The notes: a model not told the origin generated them from the letters alone. A stretch of 58,174 bases of DNA from Streptomyces sp. GKU 895 (GCA_002027195.1 MWJO01000046.1:1-58174); one strand, 5' to 3'. Counted from the first letter of the stretch, positions 1-10,178 are shown. Made by a program: numbers and translations.

Positions 1-556
1 GGGGTGGCCGTGGCGCGCGGGGGTGGGGCGTGGGGATGGCAAGCGCATGGCAAGGGCGGAGTACGTGTGTGCAGCACCTATGACAGGAAAGGGCCGGCTG
101 CGGGCAGGCGTGGCAGCGGGCAGGGGGGCAAAGCCGTCCTGGCGGGCGAGTGCGGGGCTCGGCGGGCGGTTTCGTTGACGGGTGTCGACGTCGGTCGGCA
201 CGCTCGCTGCATCCCGATCCGCCGAAACGGGAGACACGAGATTGCCTTTGCCCGCACACCTGCTTGCTCGCGCTCGGAGTTCCGTGCGGGGCGACGCTGA
301 CTGATCCGGTTCGGATGAGAGCCGGTTGACCGGCGCCGTCGTCGCTGCTGCTCCAGCTCCTCCTTCTTCCTCGTTTTCGTCTGTCTGTGCCCGTGTCCCT
401 TGCTGTCTCTTCTTGTCCCTTGCTGTCTCTCGTTGTCTCTCGCTGCCCTGTGGTCGCCCGGAAAACTATGAAATGGCTGTTATGACCCTCGCTATCGCGT
501 GGTCGAACGCCGTGCGGGCCACCACCGACCGAGCCTGCTCGAGGAGTGAACCCACC
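1..556. other. Upstream region without a supported gene
   Basis: I see no credible gene here; the open frames lack family resemblance. From about 345 to 455 the plus strand is markedly pyrimidine-rich and contains a direct repeat (separate entry). A purine-rich GAGGAGTGAA at 541-550 is the ribosome binding site of the first gene. The promoter of the downstream run probably lies here, but no convincing -35/-10 pair could be fixed. Confidence 0.5.
393..430. repeat. 20-bp tandem direct repeat in a pyrimidine tract
   Basis: The core TGTCCCTTGCTGTCTCT occurs twice, at 394-410 and 414-430, a 20-bp period, followed by a degenerate third copy (GTTGTCTCTCGCTG, 432-445). It lies in a C/T-rich stretch upstream of the first operon. 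The role is unknown; a regulator site or simple slippage are both possible. Confidence 0.6.
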
Positions 557-1603
557 ATGCTGAGGACGCTGATCGTCGGATTCGGCCGCTCCGGCCACGG
601 ACTGCACTGGAGCGTGTTGCGCCGACTGCGCCGTACGGAGCGCTACGCCGGTCTCTTCTCCGACGAACCGCCCGTCGTCTACGACGCCGACCCACGCACA
701 CCACAGCTGTCGGACGCCGATGTGATAGCCGTGGACAACCTGGCCCGGGCGCGGGAGTTGCTGGATCCCGAGAACACCATCGTCCACCTGTGCACCCCGC
801 CCACGCACCGGCTGGGGCCGCTGACGGAACTCGCCGACCTCGGCTTCCGCAAGATCCTCGTGGAGAAGCCGCTGGTGGCCACGGTCAGCGAGCTGCCCGA
901 CATCGACGACCTGCGGCGTACGCGCAAGCTGGAGCTCATGGTGGTCGCGCACTGGCTCCAGAGCGCGCTGACCCTGCGCCTGCACGAGCTGGTACAGGGC
1001 GGTGAACTGGGCGAGCTGGAGACGGTGTTCATCGCCCAGCGCAAGCCCCGTATCGCCCGCACCCTGGCCACCGAGGGGCACCCGACCGCTTTCGACGTGG
1101 AGCTTCCGCACTCGGTGGGCGTGGTGCTGTCGCTGGCCGGCGACGCCAAGACGGTGGGCGCCGAGCTGCGCGACATGCGGGTGCAGAACATCGTGGTGCC
1201 CGAGATGGGGGCCGCGCGGCTCTTCCTGGACCACACCACGGGCTGCCAGACGGAGATCTTCTCCGATCTCGCCTCGCCGCTGCGGGAGCGGGTCATCCGG
1301 CTCGGCTTCAGCCGAGGCTGGGCGGTGGGGCACTACCCCATCAGCGAGAGCGACGACCACGCCCACCTGACCACCTCGATCGATGGCCTGGTGCCGCAGC
1401 CGGTGTTCCGGGACGACTCGCTGTCCCGGTTCCTGGTGCACGCCTACGAGCAGTTCGCCTACGGCGCCGACCTGGAGCCCGACTTCCAGCTCAACGCCAG
1501 TGTCACCACCCTGCTCGCCGAGGCGAAGGAGCATGCGCGGCTGTCTCGTCTGGGGGCCGAGGTCGGGGCCTTCCAGCCGGAGGTCGTACGTCATGCTTCC
1601 TGA
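557..1603 (+). CDS. Gfo/Idh/MocA family NAD(P)-dependent oxidoreductase
   Basis: A 348-residue protein with an N-terminal Rossmann fold (nucleotide loop GFGRSG at about 9-14) and the family signature EKPL at 103-106, whose lysine is the usual catalytic residue. These enzymes oxidise or reduce hydroxyls of sugars, inositols and related polyols with NAD(P). The ATG at 557 was chosen because GAGGAG stands seven bases upstream; the longer open frame from 326 has no homologous sequence. It overlaps the next gene by 11 bp, so the two are probably co-translated. A second member of the same family lies at 5050. The substrate cannot be read from sequence. Confidence 0.85.
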   Translation: MLRTLIVGFGRSGHGLHWSVLRRLRRTERYAGLFSDEPPVVYDADPRTPQLSDADVIAVDNLARARELLDPENTIVHLCTPPTHRLGPLTELADLGFRKILVEKPLVATVSELPDIDDLRRTRKLELMVVAHWLQSALTLRLHELVQGGELGELETVFIAQRKPRIARTLATEGHPTAFDVELPHSVGVVLSLAGDAKTVGAELRDMRVQNIVVPEMGAARLFLDHTTGCQTEIFSDLASPLRERVIRLGFSRGWAVGHYPISESDDHAHLTTSIDGLVPQPVFRDDSLSRFLVHAYEQFAYGADLEPDFQLNASVTTLLAEAKEHARLSRLGAEVGAFQPEVVRHAS

Positions 1604-2549
1604 CCGGACCGCGGCCTCCGGCCCGCTTCCGCGGGGGGAGGCGGTGCCCGGGATCCTCTACGCCGGCATCGGCGACGAGGCCGGACGCAGCCTCGAGCAC
1701 CAGGTCGCGGCGGTGACCGCGCTGGGCTGGCAGCTGATCGAGCTGCGCAGCGTCGACGGCGTCGCGCTCGCCGACCTCGACGGCGAGGCCTTCGACAGCT
1801 GTGTGCGCACGGTGCGCGCGGCGGGGCTCGGGATCGCCTGCGTGGACTCGCGGATCGCCGACTGGTCCAGGCCCATCAGCCAGGGCATCGACGCCGACCT
1901 GTGGGAGCTGGAACGGCTCGGCCCGCGCTGTGCGGCGCTCGGCACCCGGTATGTGCGGGTGATGTCGTATCCCAACGACGGTCTGGACGACGCCGACTGG
2001 GGCGCGGAGGTGATCCGCCGGATGCGGGTGCTGTCCGCGCGGGCCGCCGAGTACGGGCTGGTGCTGCTGCACGAGAACTGTGCCGGCTGGGCGGGGCGCA
2101 GCGCGGAGCGGATGTGGCGGCTGCTGACCGAGGTCGACAGCCCGGCGCTGCGGCTGCTGTTCGACACCGGCAACGGCGCCGCCTACCACTACCAGGCCTA
2201 CGACGTGCTGGAGCGGCTGCTGGAGGTCTGCCCCGAGGCGGTGGCGCACGTCCACGTCAAGGACGCCGTGGGCAGCGGCGGTACGGCCGCCTACACCCTG
2301 CCGGGCGAGGGCGAGAGCCGGGTCGCGGACTGTCTGCGGCTGCTGCTGGAGGCCGGTTACGCGGGCGTGTGGTCGATCGAGCCGCATCTGGCGCTGCGGC
2401 CCCACGAGAGCCGGACCGAGCTGGGCGACGACGGGCCCGCCTTGTTCGCCGAGTACGGCCGCCATCTGGAACGGCTCGTCACCACCGAAGTCCTCGATCC
2501 CCGCCGTACCGCCAGAGAGGAGGCCCCTTGTGTCCGCTCGAACCGCTGA
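1593..2549 (+). CDS. Sugar phosphate isomerase/epimerase (xylose-isomerase-like TIM barrel)
   Basis: A 318-residue protein of the AP-endonuclease-2/xylose-isomerase-like TIM-barrel superfamily. The metal- and substrate-binding pattern is visible: HENC near 160, FDTGN near 191, HVHVKD near 219 and SIEPH near 261. Members isomerise or epimerise keto sugars, inosose derivatives or hydroxypyruvate. Translation starts at ATG 1593 inside the preceding gene and ends 20 bp inside the following one, so the first three genes are translationally coupled. Next to a Gfo/Idh/MocA enzyme, the likely substrate is a polyol or keto-sugar, but this is inference. Confidence 0.8.
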   Translation: MLPDRTAASGPLPRGEAVPGILYAGIGDEAGRSLEHQVAAVTALGWQLIELRSVDGVALADLDGEAFDSCVRTVRAAGLGIACVDSRIADWSRPISQGIDADLWELERLGPRCAALGTRYVRVMSYPNDGLDDADWGAEVIRRMRVLSARAAEYGLVLLHENCAGWAGRSAERMWRLLTEVDSPALRLLFDTGNGAAYHYQAYDVLERLLEVCPEAVAHVHVKDAVGSGGTAAYTLPGEGESRVADCLRLLLEAGYAGVWSIEPHLALRPHESRTELGDDGPALFAEYGRHLERLVTTEVLDPRRTAREEAPCVRSNR

Positions 2550-3846
2550 GGGAACGCGTCACGCGCCGCTGACCCGGGCCGACGACGAGCTGCTGCTGCA
2601 CCTGCTGTCGCTGAACACGGCCGGCCCGCTGGAGGGCACGCCCACCGGTGAGGTCCGGCTGTGGGAGGCGCAGCTCGCCTACGCCGAGGCGGCCCGGGCG
2701 CTGGGGTTCACCGTCGAGTGGCACGGTACGTGCGCGGCGGAGGAGCTCACCGACGAGCAGGTGCCCGCCGCGGTGCGCTCGGCGATCGCCCGCGATCCCG
2801 AATTCCTGCGGGTGCAGCCCTCGTTGGTGCTGCGGCTCGGGCCGCGGCTGCCCCAGCAGCAGACGGTGATGTTCAACGTGCACATGGACACCGTCGCCGG
2901 ACGGCAGCCGGTGCGACTGGACGGTCAGACGTTCTTCGGACGGGGGGCCATCGACGCCAAGGGCCCCGCGGTGGCGCTGCTCGCCGGTGTCCGTGCCGCG
3001 GCGGACGCGGACCCGCGGATCGGCACCGAGACCGGTGTGCTGATCCAGGTGGTGTCCGGCGAGGAGGGCGGCGCCATGGGGGTGTGCGGCACCCGGCCCC
3101 TGGTGGAGAAGGGGTACACGGGTCGGCTGAACATCTTCTGCGAGCCCACCCGGGGCCGGCTGCTGACCCGTTCCACCGCGGCGATGACGGCGCGCGTCCA
3201 GGTCGACGGCGACGACGCGATCGACGACGCCCCGGCCGCCGGTCACAACGCCAGCGTGCTCCTCGGCCATCTGGCCGGGCATCTGGCGCGGACCCTGCCC
3301 GCCCACGCCGGCACCGGGCAGGTGTGCGTGGCCGGGCTCCAGACGGGGCCGCTGCACAACAAGGTGTACGGCAGAGGGCAGTTGCTGCTGAATCTGTCGT
3401 ACGGCTCCGCCGCCGAGGCCGCCGACCTGGAGAAGGCGCTGCACGACGAGGTGCGCGCGGGACTCGCCGACTTCCGGGACCGGTGCGCCGACAGCCCGCT
3501 GCTGGCGAAGACCGCCGCCGACGGACCGCTGATCACCCGGGTGGACTGGCTCAAGCGGCGGCTGCCGACGCTGGACGCCCACGACAGCTGGGCCGAGGAG
3601 CTGCTCACCGAGCGGGTGGGCCTGCCCCGCTGGCCCGCCGACCTGCCCGCCTTCACCTGCGACGCGATCTGGACGGGCCATCTGCCGGGGGTGTTCACCG
3701 CCGTCCTCGGCCCCGGCGACCTGGAGGCCAACCACGCGCACGCCGAGAGCGAGTTCGCCGAGCGGGCCGAACTGGAGGCGTTCGCGGGCGATGTGGCCGG
3801 GCTGCTGACCGCCTTCGCCGCGACCGCGCACACCGAACTGCCGTGA
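2530..3846 (+). CDS. M20 family metallo-hydrolase (ArgE/DapE/ACY1-like)
   Basis: A 438-residue zinc-dependent amidohydrolase-type protein. Metal ligands of the M20 fold are visible: HMDT at about 118-121, a bridging aspartate in IDAKG near 142, the general-base pair EEGG near 178, and a C-terminal NHAHAESEF near 401 carrying the last histidine ligand. Family members remove N-acyl groups or hydrolyse dipeptides. The GTG at 2530 gives a 20-bp overlap with the preceding gene, with GAGAGGAGG just upstream. In a biosynthetic setting it could remove an acyl protecting group or work in reverse as an amide synthase; this is inference. Confidence 0.85.
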   Translation: MSARTAEGTRHAPLTRADDELLLHLLSLNTAGPLEGTPTGEVRLWEAQLAYAEAARALGFTVEWHGTCAAEELTDEQVPAAVRSAIARDPEFLRVQPSLVLRLGPRLPQQQTVMFNVHMDTVAGRQPVRLDGQTFFGRGAIDAKGPAVALLAGVRAAADADPRIGTETGVLIQVVSGEEGGAMGVCGTRPLVEKGYTGRLNIFCEPTRGRLLTRSTAAMTARVQVDGDDAIDDAPAAGHNASVLLGHLAGHLARTLPAHAGTGQVCVAGLQTGPLHNKVYGRGQLLLNLSYGSAAEAADLEKALHDEVRAGLADFRDRCADSPLLAKTAADGPLITRVDWLKRRLPTLDAHDSWAEELLTERVGLPRWPADLPAFTCDAIWTGHLPGVFTAVLGPGDLEANHAHAESEFAERAELEAFAGDVAGLLTAFAATAHTELP

Positions 3847-3942
3847 GGGCGCACCGGACCGGCCTGCGGCCCCGGGCGAGCGCCCGACGGACGCCCCGCC
3901 GGTTTGGCACGGCCCCTGTGACGTCATGCGAATGAGGAGAAG

Positions 3943-5053
3943 ATGACCACCACCGCGACCCTCGACCGCACCACCGTGCGGCTGGACTACTACGAGCTGG
4001 CCGGGTTCACCGCCGAGGTGTTCACCCGCCGTGGTCTGGCACCCGACCGGGCCGAGATCGCCGCCCGCGCCCTGGTCCACGGCGACCTGACCGGTGTCAC
4101 CTCGCACGGCCTGGCCAACCTGACCCGCCTCTACCTGCCGCTGTTCGACGACAAGCGCACCGATCCCGCGGCCGACCTGGAGATCGTCGCCGACCGCGGC
4201 GCGGCCGTCCTCGTCGACTCGCACGACGCCCTCGGCCTGTGGTCCGCGCGGGCCGCGATGGACCTGGCCCTGGAGCGCGCCGACACCCACGGCGTCGGCA
4301 TGGTCTCCCTGTACAACGGCACCCACTTCGGCTGCGCCGGGCACTTCACCGCGCACGCCGCCGAACAGGGCGCGCTGGGCTTCCTCGCCGGCAACTGCGG
4401 CGGCCAGCGGATCATCCGGCCGCCGGGCGCCTCCCAGGCCCTGCTGGGCACCAACCCCTTCTCCATCGCCGCGCCGGCCGGCCCCTACCCGCCGTACGTG
4501 CTGGACATGTCCACCACCGTCGTCCCGACCGGCCGGGTGCGGTCCGCGGCCCGCGCCGGGAAGTCGATACCGGAAGGCTGGCTCATCGACGACGCGGGGC
4601 GGCCGGTCACCGACCCGACCGCGTTCGACCGCGGCGAGGCCCACCTCCAGTGGCTGGGCGGCCGGCCCGAGACCGGCGCCTACAAGGGCTACGCGCTCAG
4701 CCTGATGGTGGAGGCGCTCGCGGCGCTGCTGCCGGGCGCCGAGATGGGCCCCACCTCCACCAAGGGCCGCGACGACAACATCGGCTTCTTCGTCCTGGCC
4801 ATCGCGCCGGGCAGGCTCCGCGACCAGGGCACCTTCCTCCAGCAGTCCGAGGACCTCTTCGGCGCCCTGCTCAACGCCCCCGCCCTCCGACCCCGACTCC
4901 CCCGTGCGCTACCCGGGCTGGCCCGAGGCGCAGCACGCCCGCGAGGCCCGTGAGCACGGTGTCCCGCTGGCCGCCTCGCTCTACGCCGAGCTGGAGGCCG
5001 TCGCCGACCAGCACTCCCTGACCGTTCCGACCCCCTTCGGAGGCACCCGATGA
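3943..5053 (+). CDS. Ldh_2 family (malate/L-lactate/ureidoglycolate-type) dehydrogenase, frameshifted near the 3' end
   Basis: NAD(P)-dependent oxidoreductase of the Ldh_2/YlbC family, which reduces 2-oxo acids or cyclic imines and has no Rossmann fold. Visible signatures are SHG at 54-56 with the conserved histidine, NPFSIAAP near 170 and KGYALSLMVE near 248. The uninterrupted frame ends at 4953, but the family C-terminus (VRYPGWPEAQ through TPFGGTR) continues in the +1 frame to a TGA at 5051-5053. One surplus C in the run 4877-4881 restores it. The corrected stop overlaps the next ATG (ATGA), as expected in an operon, which favours a sequence error over a true mutation. GAGGAG precedes the ATG. 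Confidence 0.8.
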
Positions 5054-5988
5054 GCACGCAGCCCCGCATCCGTATCGGCATCATCGGCCTGGGTGTCATC
5101 TCGCGCTTCTACGTCGACGCGCTCGCCGGCGAGATCCAGGACATCGAGCTGGCCGCCGTGTGCGACCTGAACGAGGCCACCCTCGACCCGCACCGGGGCA
5201 CCATCCCGGTCTTCACCGACCACCGCGAGCTGCTGGCCTCCACCGAGCTGGACGCGGTCGTCGTCAACGTCCCCAACGACGTGCACTACGAGGTCTGCCG
5301 GGACGCGCTCGCCGCCGGTGTCGCGGTGTGCGTGGAGAAGCCGCTCGGCATCACCGTGCAGCAGGGACGTGCGCTGCGCGACCTCGCCGCGGAGAAGGGC
5401 GTGGCGCTGTTCACCGCCTACCACCGCCGCTACAACACCAACGTCCTGGACCTGCTGGCCTCCCTGCCCGCCGACGTGCCGATCGAGCGGCTCACGGTCC
5501 GCTACTGGGAGAAGATCGAGGAGCACGTCGGCAAGGACCGCTGGTACCTCGACCCAGAGCGCTGCGGCGGCGGCTGCGTCGCGGACAACGGCCCCAACGC
5601 CATCGACGTCGTCCACCTGTTCCTCGGCGACGACGTGGTCTTCAAGGAGGCCAGCGTCGGCCGCGACGAGACCGGCATCGACCGGATCGCCGTCATCACC
5701 TTGCAGAGCACCGAGGGCGTCACGGCCGTCGTCGACCTCGACTGGGCCTACGCGCACGGCGAGCGCAAGGACGTCGAGATCCTCCTCGCCGACGGCAGGG
5801 TCCTGACGGCCGACATGCTCGCCGGCTACCCGGCCTTCAAGAGCTCCCTGGCCCACGAATACGTCGGTGTGCTGCGGGAGTTCGGCGAGGTCCTGCGCGG
5901 GGAGCGCACCGGCTGGCCCGACGGTCTGGCCACGCTCGAACTCGTCGGCCAGGTCTACGCCGCCGAGTCCGCCCTCACCCGCGGCTGA
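5050..5988 (+). CDS. Gfo/Idh/MocA family oxidoreductase (second copy)
   Basis: A 312-residue protein with an N-terminal Rossmann loop GIIGLGVIS at 9-17, the EKPL signature at about 96-99 and YHRRYN near 124. It belongs to the same superfamily as the product at 557 but is clearly distinct in sequence, so the two probably act on different intermediates rather than being a recent duplication. Its ATG overlaps the stop of the corrected Ldh_2 gene by four bases (ATGA). The substrate is unknown; an inositol-like or keto-sugar hydroxyl is the usual target. Confidence 0.85.
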   Translation: MSTQPRIRIGIIGLGVISRFYVDALAGEIQDIELAAVCDLNEATLDPHRGTIPVFTDHRELLASTELDAVVVNVPNDVHYEVCRDALAAGVAVCVEKPLGITVQQGRALRDLAAEKGVALFTAYHRRYNTNVLDLLASLPADVPIERLTVRYWEKIEEHVGKDRWYLDPERCGGGCVADNGPNAIDVVHLFLGDDVVFKEASVGRDETGIDRIAVITLQSTEGVTAVVDLDWAYAHGERKDVEILLADGRVLTADMLAGYPAFKSSLAHEYVGVLREFGEVLRGERTGWPDGLATLELVGQVYAAESALTRG

Positions 5989-6054
5989 GCGGCGTCCGCT
6001 CCGCCCGTCCCTCCGCCCCACCGCCCCTCACGCAACGCCAAGGAGCCGAACGTC

Positions 6055-8380
6055 ATGGCACACCCGGAGAACGGCCGTAAGAAGAGCGTCGACGGCACCG
6101 TCGTCAAGGTCCTCAAGCACCGCCGGGACGACCGGGGCATGGTCCTGGAGGAGCACCGCAGCCGGTGTGTGCAGCAGGGCGAGGTCCACGAGCTGGTCAC
6201 CACCGACCAGGTGGACACCCCGCCCGGCGGCCGGGTCGACCGGGTGGGCTTCCTCGGCTTCGCGGAGATCGCCGGCGCGGGTGTGCTGGACCGCGGTGAC
6301 GAGGTGTGGGTGGGCCGGGAGCGCATCGGCACGGTCCTGGGCTGGGACGCCTGTCACTTCCCCAACCACTACAACATCCTGATCGCCTGCGATCCGCCGC
6401 GCACCGGCCCGGACGTCGGCCTGGAGCCGGGCGCCCGGATCCGGTTCGTGCCGGCGGCCGGGCACCGGGCCCGCGAGGAGGAACTGGGTTCGCTGCTGGC
6501 CACCGTGGGCTCCCCACGCGACCTGCGCCGCCTCGACCACGACGCGCTGCGGGTGCTGGCCGGCGAGATCCGCGATCTGCTGGTGCGCAAGGTTCCCGAG
6601 AAGGGCGGCCATCTGGGCTCGAACCTCGGTGTGGTGGAGCTGTCGCTCGCCCTGCACCGGGTGTTCGAGTCACCGCGGGACCAGATCCTGTGGGACATCG
6701 GCCACCAGACCTACGCGCACAAGATCCTCACCGGGCGCGCCGACCGGTTCGACTCGCTGCGGCGGGCGGGCGGTCTGTCGGGCTATCCCTCGCAGGCCGA
6801 GTCGGTGCACGACCTGGTGGAGAACTCGCACGCCTCCACCGCCCTGTCCTACGCCGACGGTCTGGCCAAGGCGCACCAGCTCAACGGCGAGCGGGACCGC
6901 AAGGTCGTCGCGGTGATCGGTGACGGGGCGCTGACCGGCGGGATGGCCTGGGAGGCCGTCAACAGCATCGCGGCGGCCAAGGACCGGCCGGTCGTCATCG
7001 TCCTCAACGACAACGGCCGCTCCCCCCGCGCCGGGTACCGGGCGCGGGACCAGGCTGCGGGGCTCGCCCGCCTACGAGCGGTTCCTGGAGTGGGGCCGGA
7101 TCGTCGCCAAGCGCACCCCGGTGCCCGGCGGCACCCTGTACGAGGGGTTGCAGGGCGCCCGGCAGCAACTGCGGGAAGTGGCCGTCGCGCAGAACCCGTT
7201 CGAGGGGCTGGGGCTGAAGTACGTCGGTCCGGTCGACGGGCACGACATCCCGGCCCTGGAGAAGGCGCTGGAGCAGGCCCGGGAACACGGCGGGCCGGTC
7301 CTGGTGCACACCGTGACCGTCAAAGGCGCCGGTCACACACCCGCCGAGAGCGACGACCCGGAGCGCTACCGGGCCCGGGGCTCCTACGCCGCGCGCGCCC
7401 GCCGCGAGGCGGCCGACCCGGTGCGCACCTGGACGTCGGTGTTCTCCGAGGAGTTGGTGGCGGCGGGCCGGCGGCGCCGTGACGTGGTCGCGGTGACGGC
7501 CGGGCTGATGGAGCAGACGGGGCTGGCGGAGTTCTCCCGGGCGTTCCCGGAGCGGACCTTCGACATGGGCGTCGCCGAACAGCACGCGGTGACCTCGGCG
7601 GCCGGGCTGGCGCTGGGCGGACTGCACCCGGTGGTGGCGATGAACGCCATGTCCGTCAACCGGGCCTTCGACCAGGCGCTGCTGGACGTCGCCCTGCACC
7701 GGCTCCCGGTGACGCTGGTCCTGGACCGGGCCGGGGTGACCGGGGACGACGGGGCGAGCCGCAACGGCGTGTGGGACATGTCGATCCTCCAGGTGGTGCC
7801 GGGGCTGCGGATCGCCGCACCGCGGGACGGCAGGCGGCTGAGCGAGCTGTTCCGGGAGGCGGTGGCCGCGGACGGGCCGACCGCGGTGCGCTTCCCCGAC
7901 GGGGAGCTGGACGCGGACCTCGACGCGGTCGACACGGTCGGCGGGATCGATGTGCTGCACCGCGGGGACGGGGAGGACGTCCTGATCGTCGCGGTCGGTT
8001 CGATGGCACGGACCGCGCTGGACACCGCCGCGCTGCTGGCGGGTGAGGGCATCGGCTGCACCGTCGTCGACCCGCGCTGGGTCAAGCCCGTCGATCCCGG
8101 TCTGGTGCCCCTGGCCGGCCGGCACCGGCTGGTGGTCACGGTCGAGGAGAACGAGCTGACCGGTGGCGTGGGTTCGGCGGTCGCGCAGGCGCTGCGGGCG
8201 GCCGGGGTGGACACTCCGCTGCGGAAGTTCGGCATCGCCCAGGAGTTCCTGGAGCACGCCGAACGCGCTGAGATCCTGCGGAAGTTGAGCATCACCCCGA
8301 GCGACATCGCCCTGCAGGTCAGCGCCACCCTCGACCGGGCCGGCACCGAGGTGCGGGCCACGGCCGGACGGGCGGCGTAG
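6055..8380 (+). CDS. 1-deoxy-D-xylulose-5-phosphate synthase-like enzyme with extra N-terminal domain, frame break at about 7024-7066
   Basis: Residues from about 153 onward match DXP synthase, a thiamine-diphosphate enzyme condensing pyruvate with glyceraldehyde-3-phosphate: GGHLGSNLG, the TPP motif GDGAL near 289 through NDN, YERFLEWG, GLKYVGPVDGHD and the VAEQHAV segment with the catalytic glutamate. Roughly 140 residues precede the DXS start, including VGFLGFAEIAGAGVLDRG; I do not recognise this domain and DXS normally lacks it. After NDNGRS the frame breaks and resumes near 7064 (GSPAYERF); the stretch is about 11 nt shorter than in relatives, so the loop normally reading SYAPT-GG is lost. 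Its place in this operon points to specialised metabolism rather than housekeeping isoprenoid synthesis. Confidence 0.75.
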
Positions 8381-8616
8381 GAGGTGGGCGGCGCGGCGGA
8401 CAGACGCGGATGCCGGTCGACGGGCGGCGGCCGGGTGACCGGGTGACCGGGCGGGCCTCGCGGGTCGCGCGGGCCGCGCGGGAGGTCGGCGGTGCGGCCG
8501 GTCGACCGGCGGCGGACGGACGGCCGTGCGGCGGGTGGACCCGAGGTGGGGCGGCGCCGGTGTCGGGCGACCGGTGGGGGTTCGAGTGGGCCCCGGAGGA
8601 GTTGAGGCGGGGTGGG

Positions 8617-10178
8617 TCAGGGGGTGGGGAGGTGGTGCCGCAGGACTCGGCCGGTGGTGGAGCGGGGCAGGGACGGGACCAGTTGCAGGCGGGCGGGGAG
8701 GTGGGCGGTCAGGATGCCGCGGGAGAGCAGATGGGTGCGCAGGTCCAGCAGGGTGGGCGGGTCGCCCTCGGGGGACCACGACGGCGCAGGCCAGTTCGCC
8801 GTGTTCGGGGTCGGTGCCGGCGACGACGGCGGCCTCGGCGACATTCGGATGGGTCAGCAGGTGCTCCTCGACCTCGGTGACGGGCACCAGGAAGACACCG
8901 CCGACCTCTTCGGTGACGGCACCCACCCCGCCGGGGTCCCGCTCCCAGACCGGGCGCAGCCCACCAGCCTCGCGGCGCCACAGCGCCACGGGCGAGGCGG
9001 GACCGGGCCCGCCGTCCCCCTCCTCGCGGGCGGTCGCCTCCAGCGGCGCCCGCAGCGTCTCGCGGACCTGCAGCGCCAGCTGCCCGGTGGCACCGGACCC
9101 GCCGGGCAGCAGCGCGTGCTCGAGGGCGTCCGGGCGGGCGCCGCCGCTGCTCCTGGGCGACGACCAGTTCCGCCCACTGCGCGGAGGTCGCCAGCGCCGC
9201 GCGCACCTCGGCCGCGGCCATCAGCTCCAGTGCCGTCTCCGGGTCCCACACGTCCTGGAGGACCACGGTGGAGCCGTGGGTGAGCGGGCCGACCACCGCG
9301 TGCAACAGCGACGGCAGCGCGGCCAGCGGCAGTGCCGTGAACGCGGTGGTGTGCGCCCGCGGGTCCAGGCCGGCGTGCAGGGTGTTGGGGGTGTGCAGGG
9401 CCATGCTGTGCGCGGAGTGCAGGCCCAGCGAGGTGACGGCGAGGGTGATCCGGTCGGCGAGGTGGGCGGGCAGCGGCAGCCAGCCGTGGCGCCGGTAGCG
9501 TTCGTGGGGCGTGCGCACGAAATGCCGGGTGAAGTCGACCGCGCCGGTGTCGGCCGCGTCGCCGAGCACCACGCGGTGGCGCAGCCAGGGCAGGGCGGGC
9601 GCCAGCTCGGCCAGGACCCGGGCGGGCGAGGTGCCCTCCCACCGGTCGAGGACGACACAGATCCGGGCTTCGGCGGCCCCGAGGACGCTCTCCAGGTCAC
9701 GGGCGCCGTATCCCGCCATCACGGGTACGGCGACGGCGCCGATCCGCAGGCAGGCCAGCAGCAGCGCGCAGGTCTCCCACCGGTTGGGCAGCTGGAAGGC
9801 GACGGGGTCGCCGGCGTGGACCCCGAGGGCGTCCAGGGCGTGCGCGAACCGGTCGACGTAGCGGGCGAGTTGGCCGTAGGAGATGCGCAGCACGCGGGTG
9901 GCGGCGGGGTGGTGGGCGCGGTGGGCGACGATCGCGGTGCGGTGCGGGTGTGCGGCGGCGTGGCGGTACAGGTCGTGCAGCAGGGTGCCGGTGCGCCAGT
10001 GGCCCTCGGCGGTGAAGCGGGCCCGCTGCTCGGCGGGGGGCCGTACGGCGGCCAGCAGGTCGGCGAGCGGGACGCCGCCGTCGCGGGGGGCGGGTGCCTC
10101 GGCGGCGGGGGCCGGCTGCGCCGCCCACAGACCGGTGCGCAGGAAGAGGTCCTGCGGTGCGTGCCGGGACGCCGTCAT
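8617..10178 (-). CDS. Acyl-CoA ligase-like (AMP-binding fold) protein, degenerate motifs, two frame breaks
   Basis: The N-terminal 340 residues and the C-terminal domain (VTEVEEHLLTHPNVAEAAVV, then LPARLQLVPSLPRSTTGRV) follow the cyclohexanecarboxylate-CoA/fatty-acyl-CoA ligase pattern. Key motifs are missing: the P-loop normally TSGTTGxPKG reads SLGLHSAHSMA, and the C-terminal catalytic lysine is arginine in TGRVLRHH. The segment between EQRRR and DALEHALL is shorter than usual. The frame changes near 9125-9155 and again at the five-G run 8770-8774. The ATG at 10178 overlaps the stop of the regulator gene (TGATG). It is either a pseudogene or a catalytically dead adenylation-fold partner; which one is open. 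Confidence 0.6.

Noticed and set aside
4..300. 98-residue open frame at the left edge
   Set aside because: Gly/Arg-rich, no RBS and no family resemblance; long open frames arise by chance in such GC-rich DNA.
2479..4644. 721-residue minus-strand open frame opposite the M20 and Ldh_2 genes
   Set aside because: Antisense shadow; the plus strand has clear homologous genes with overlapping starts, and the minus frame is low-complexity.
8381..8616. Small gene in the gap between the DXS-like and ligase-like genes
   Set aside because: Only GC-rich repeats such as GGGTGACCGGGTGACC; no start with RBS. The convergent genes simply end here.
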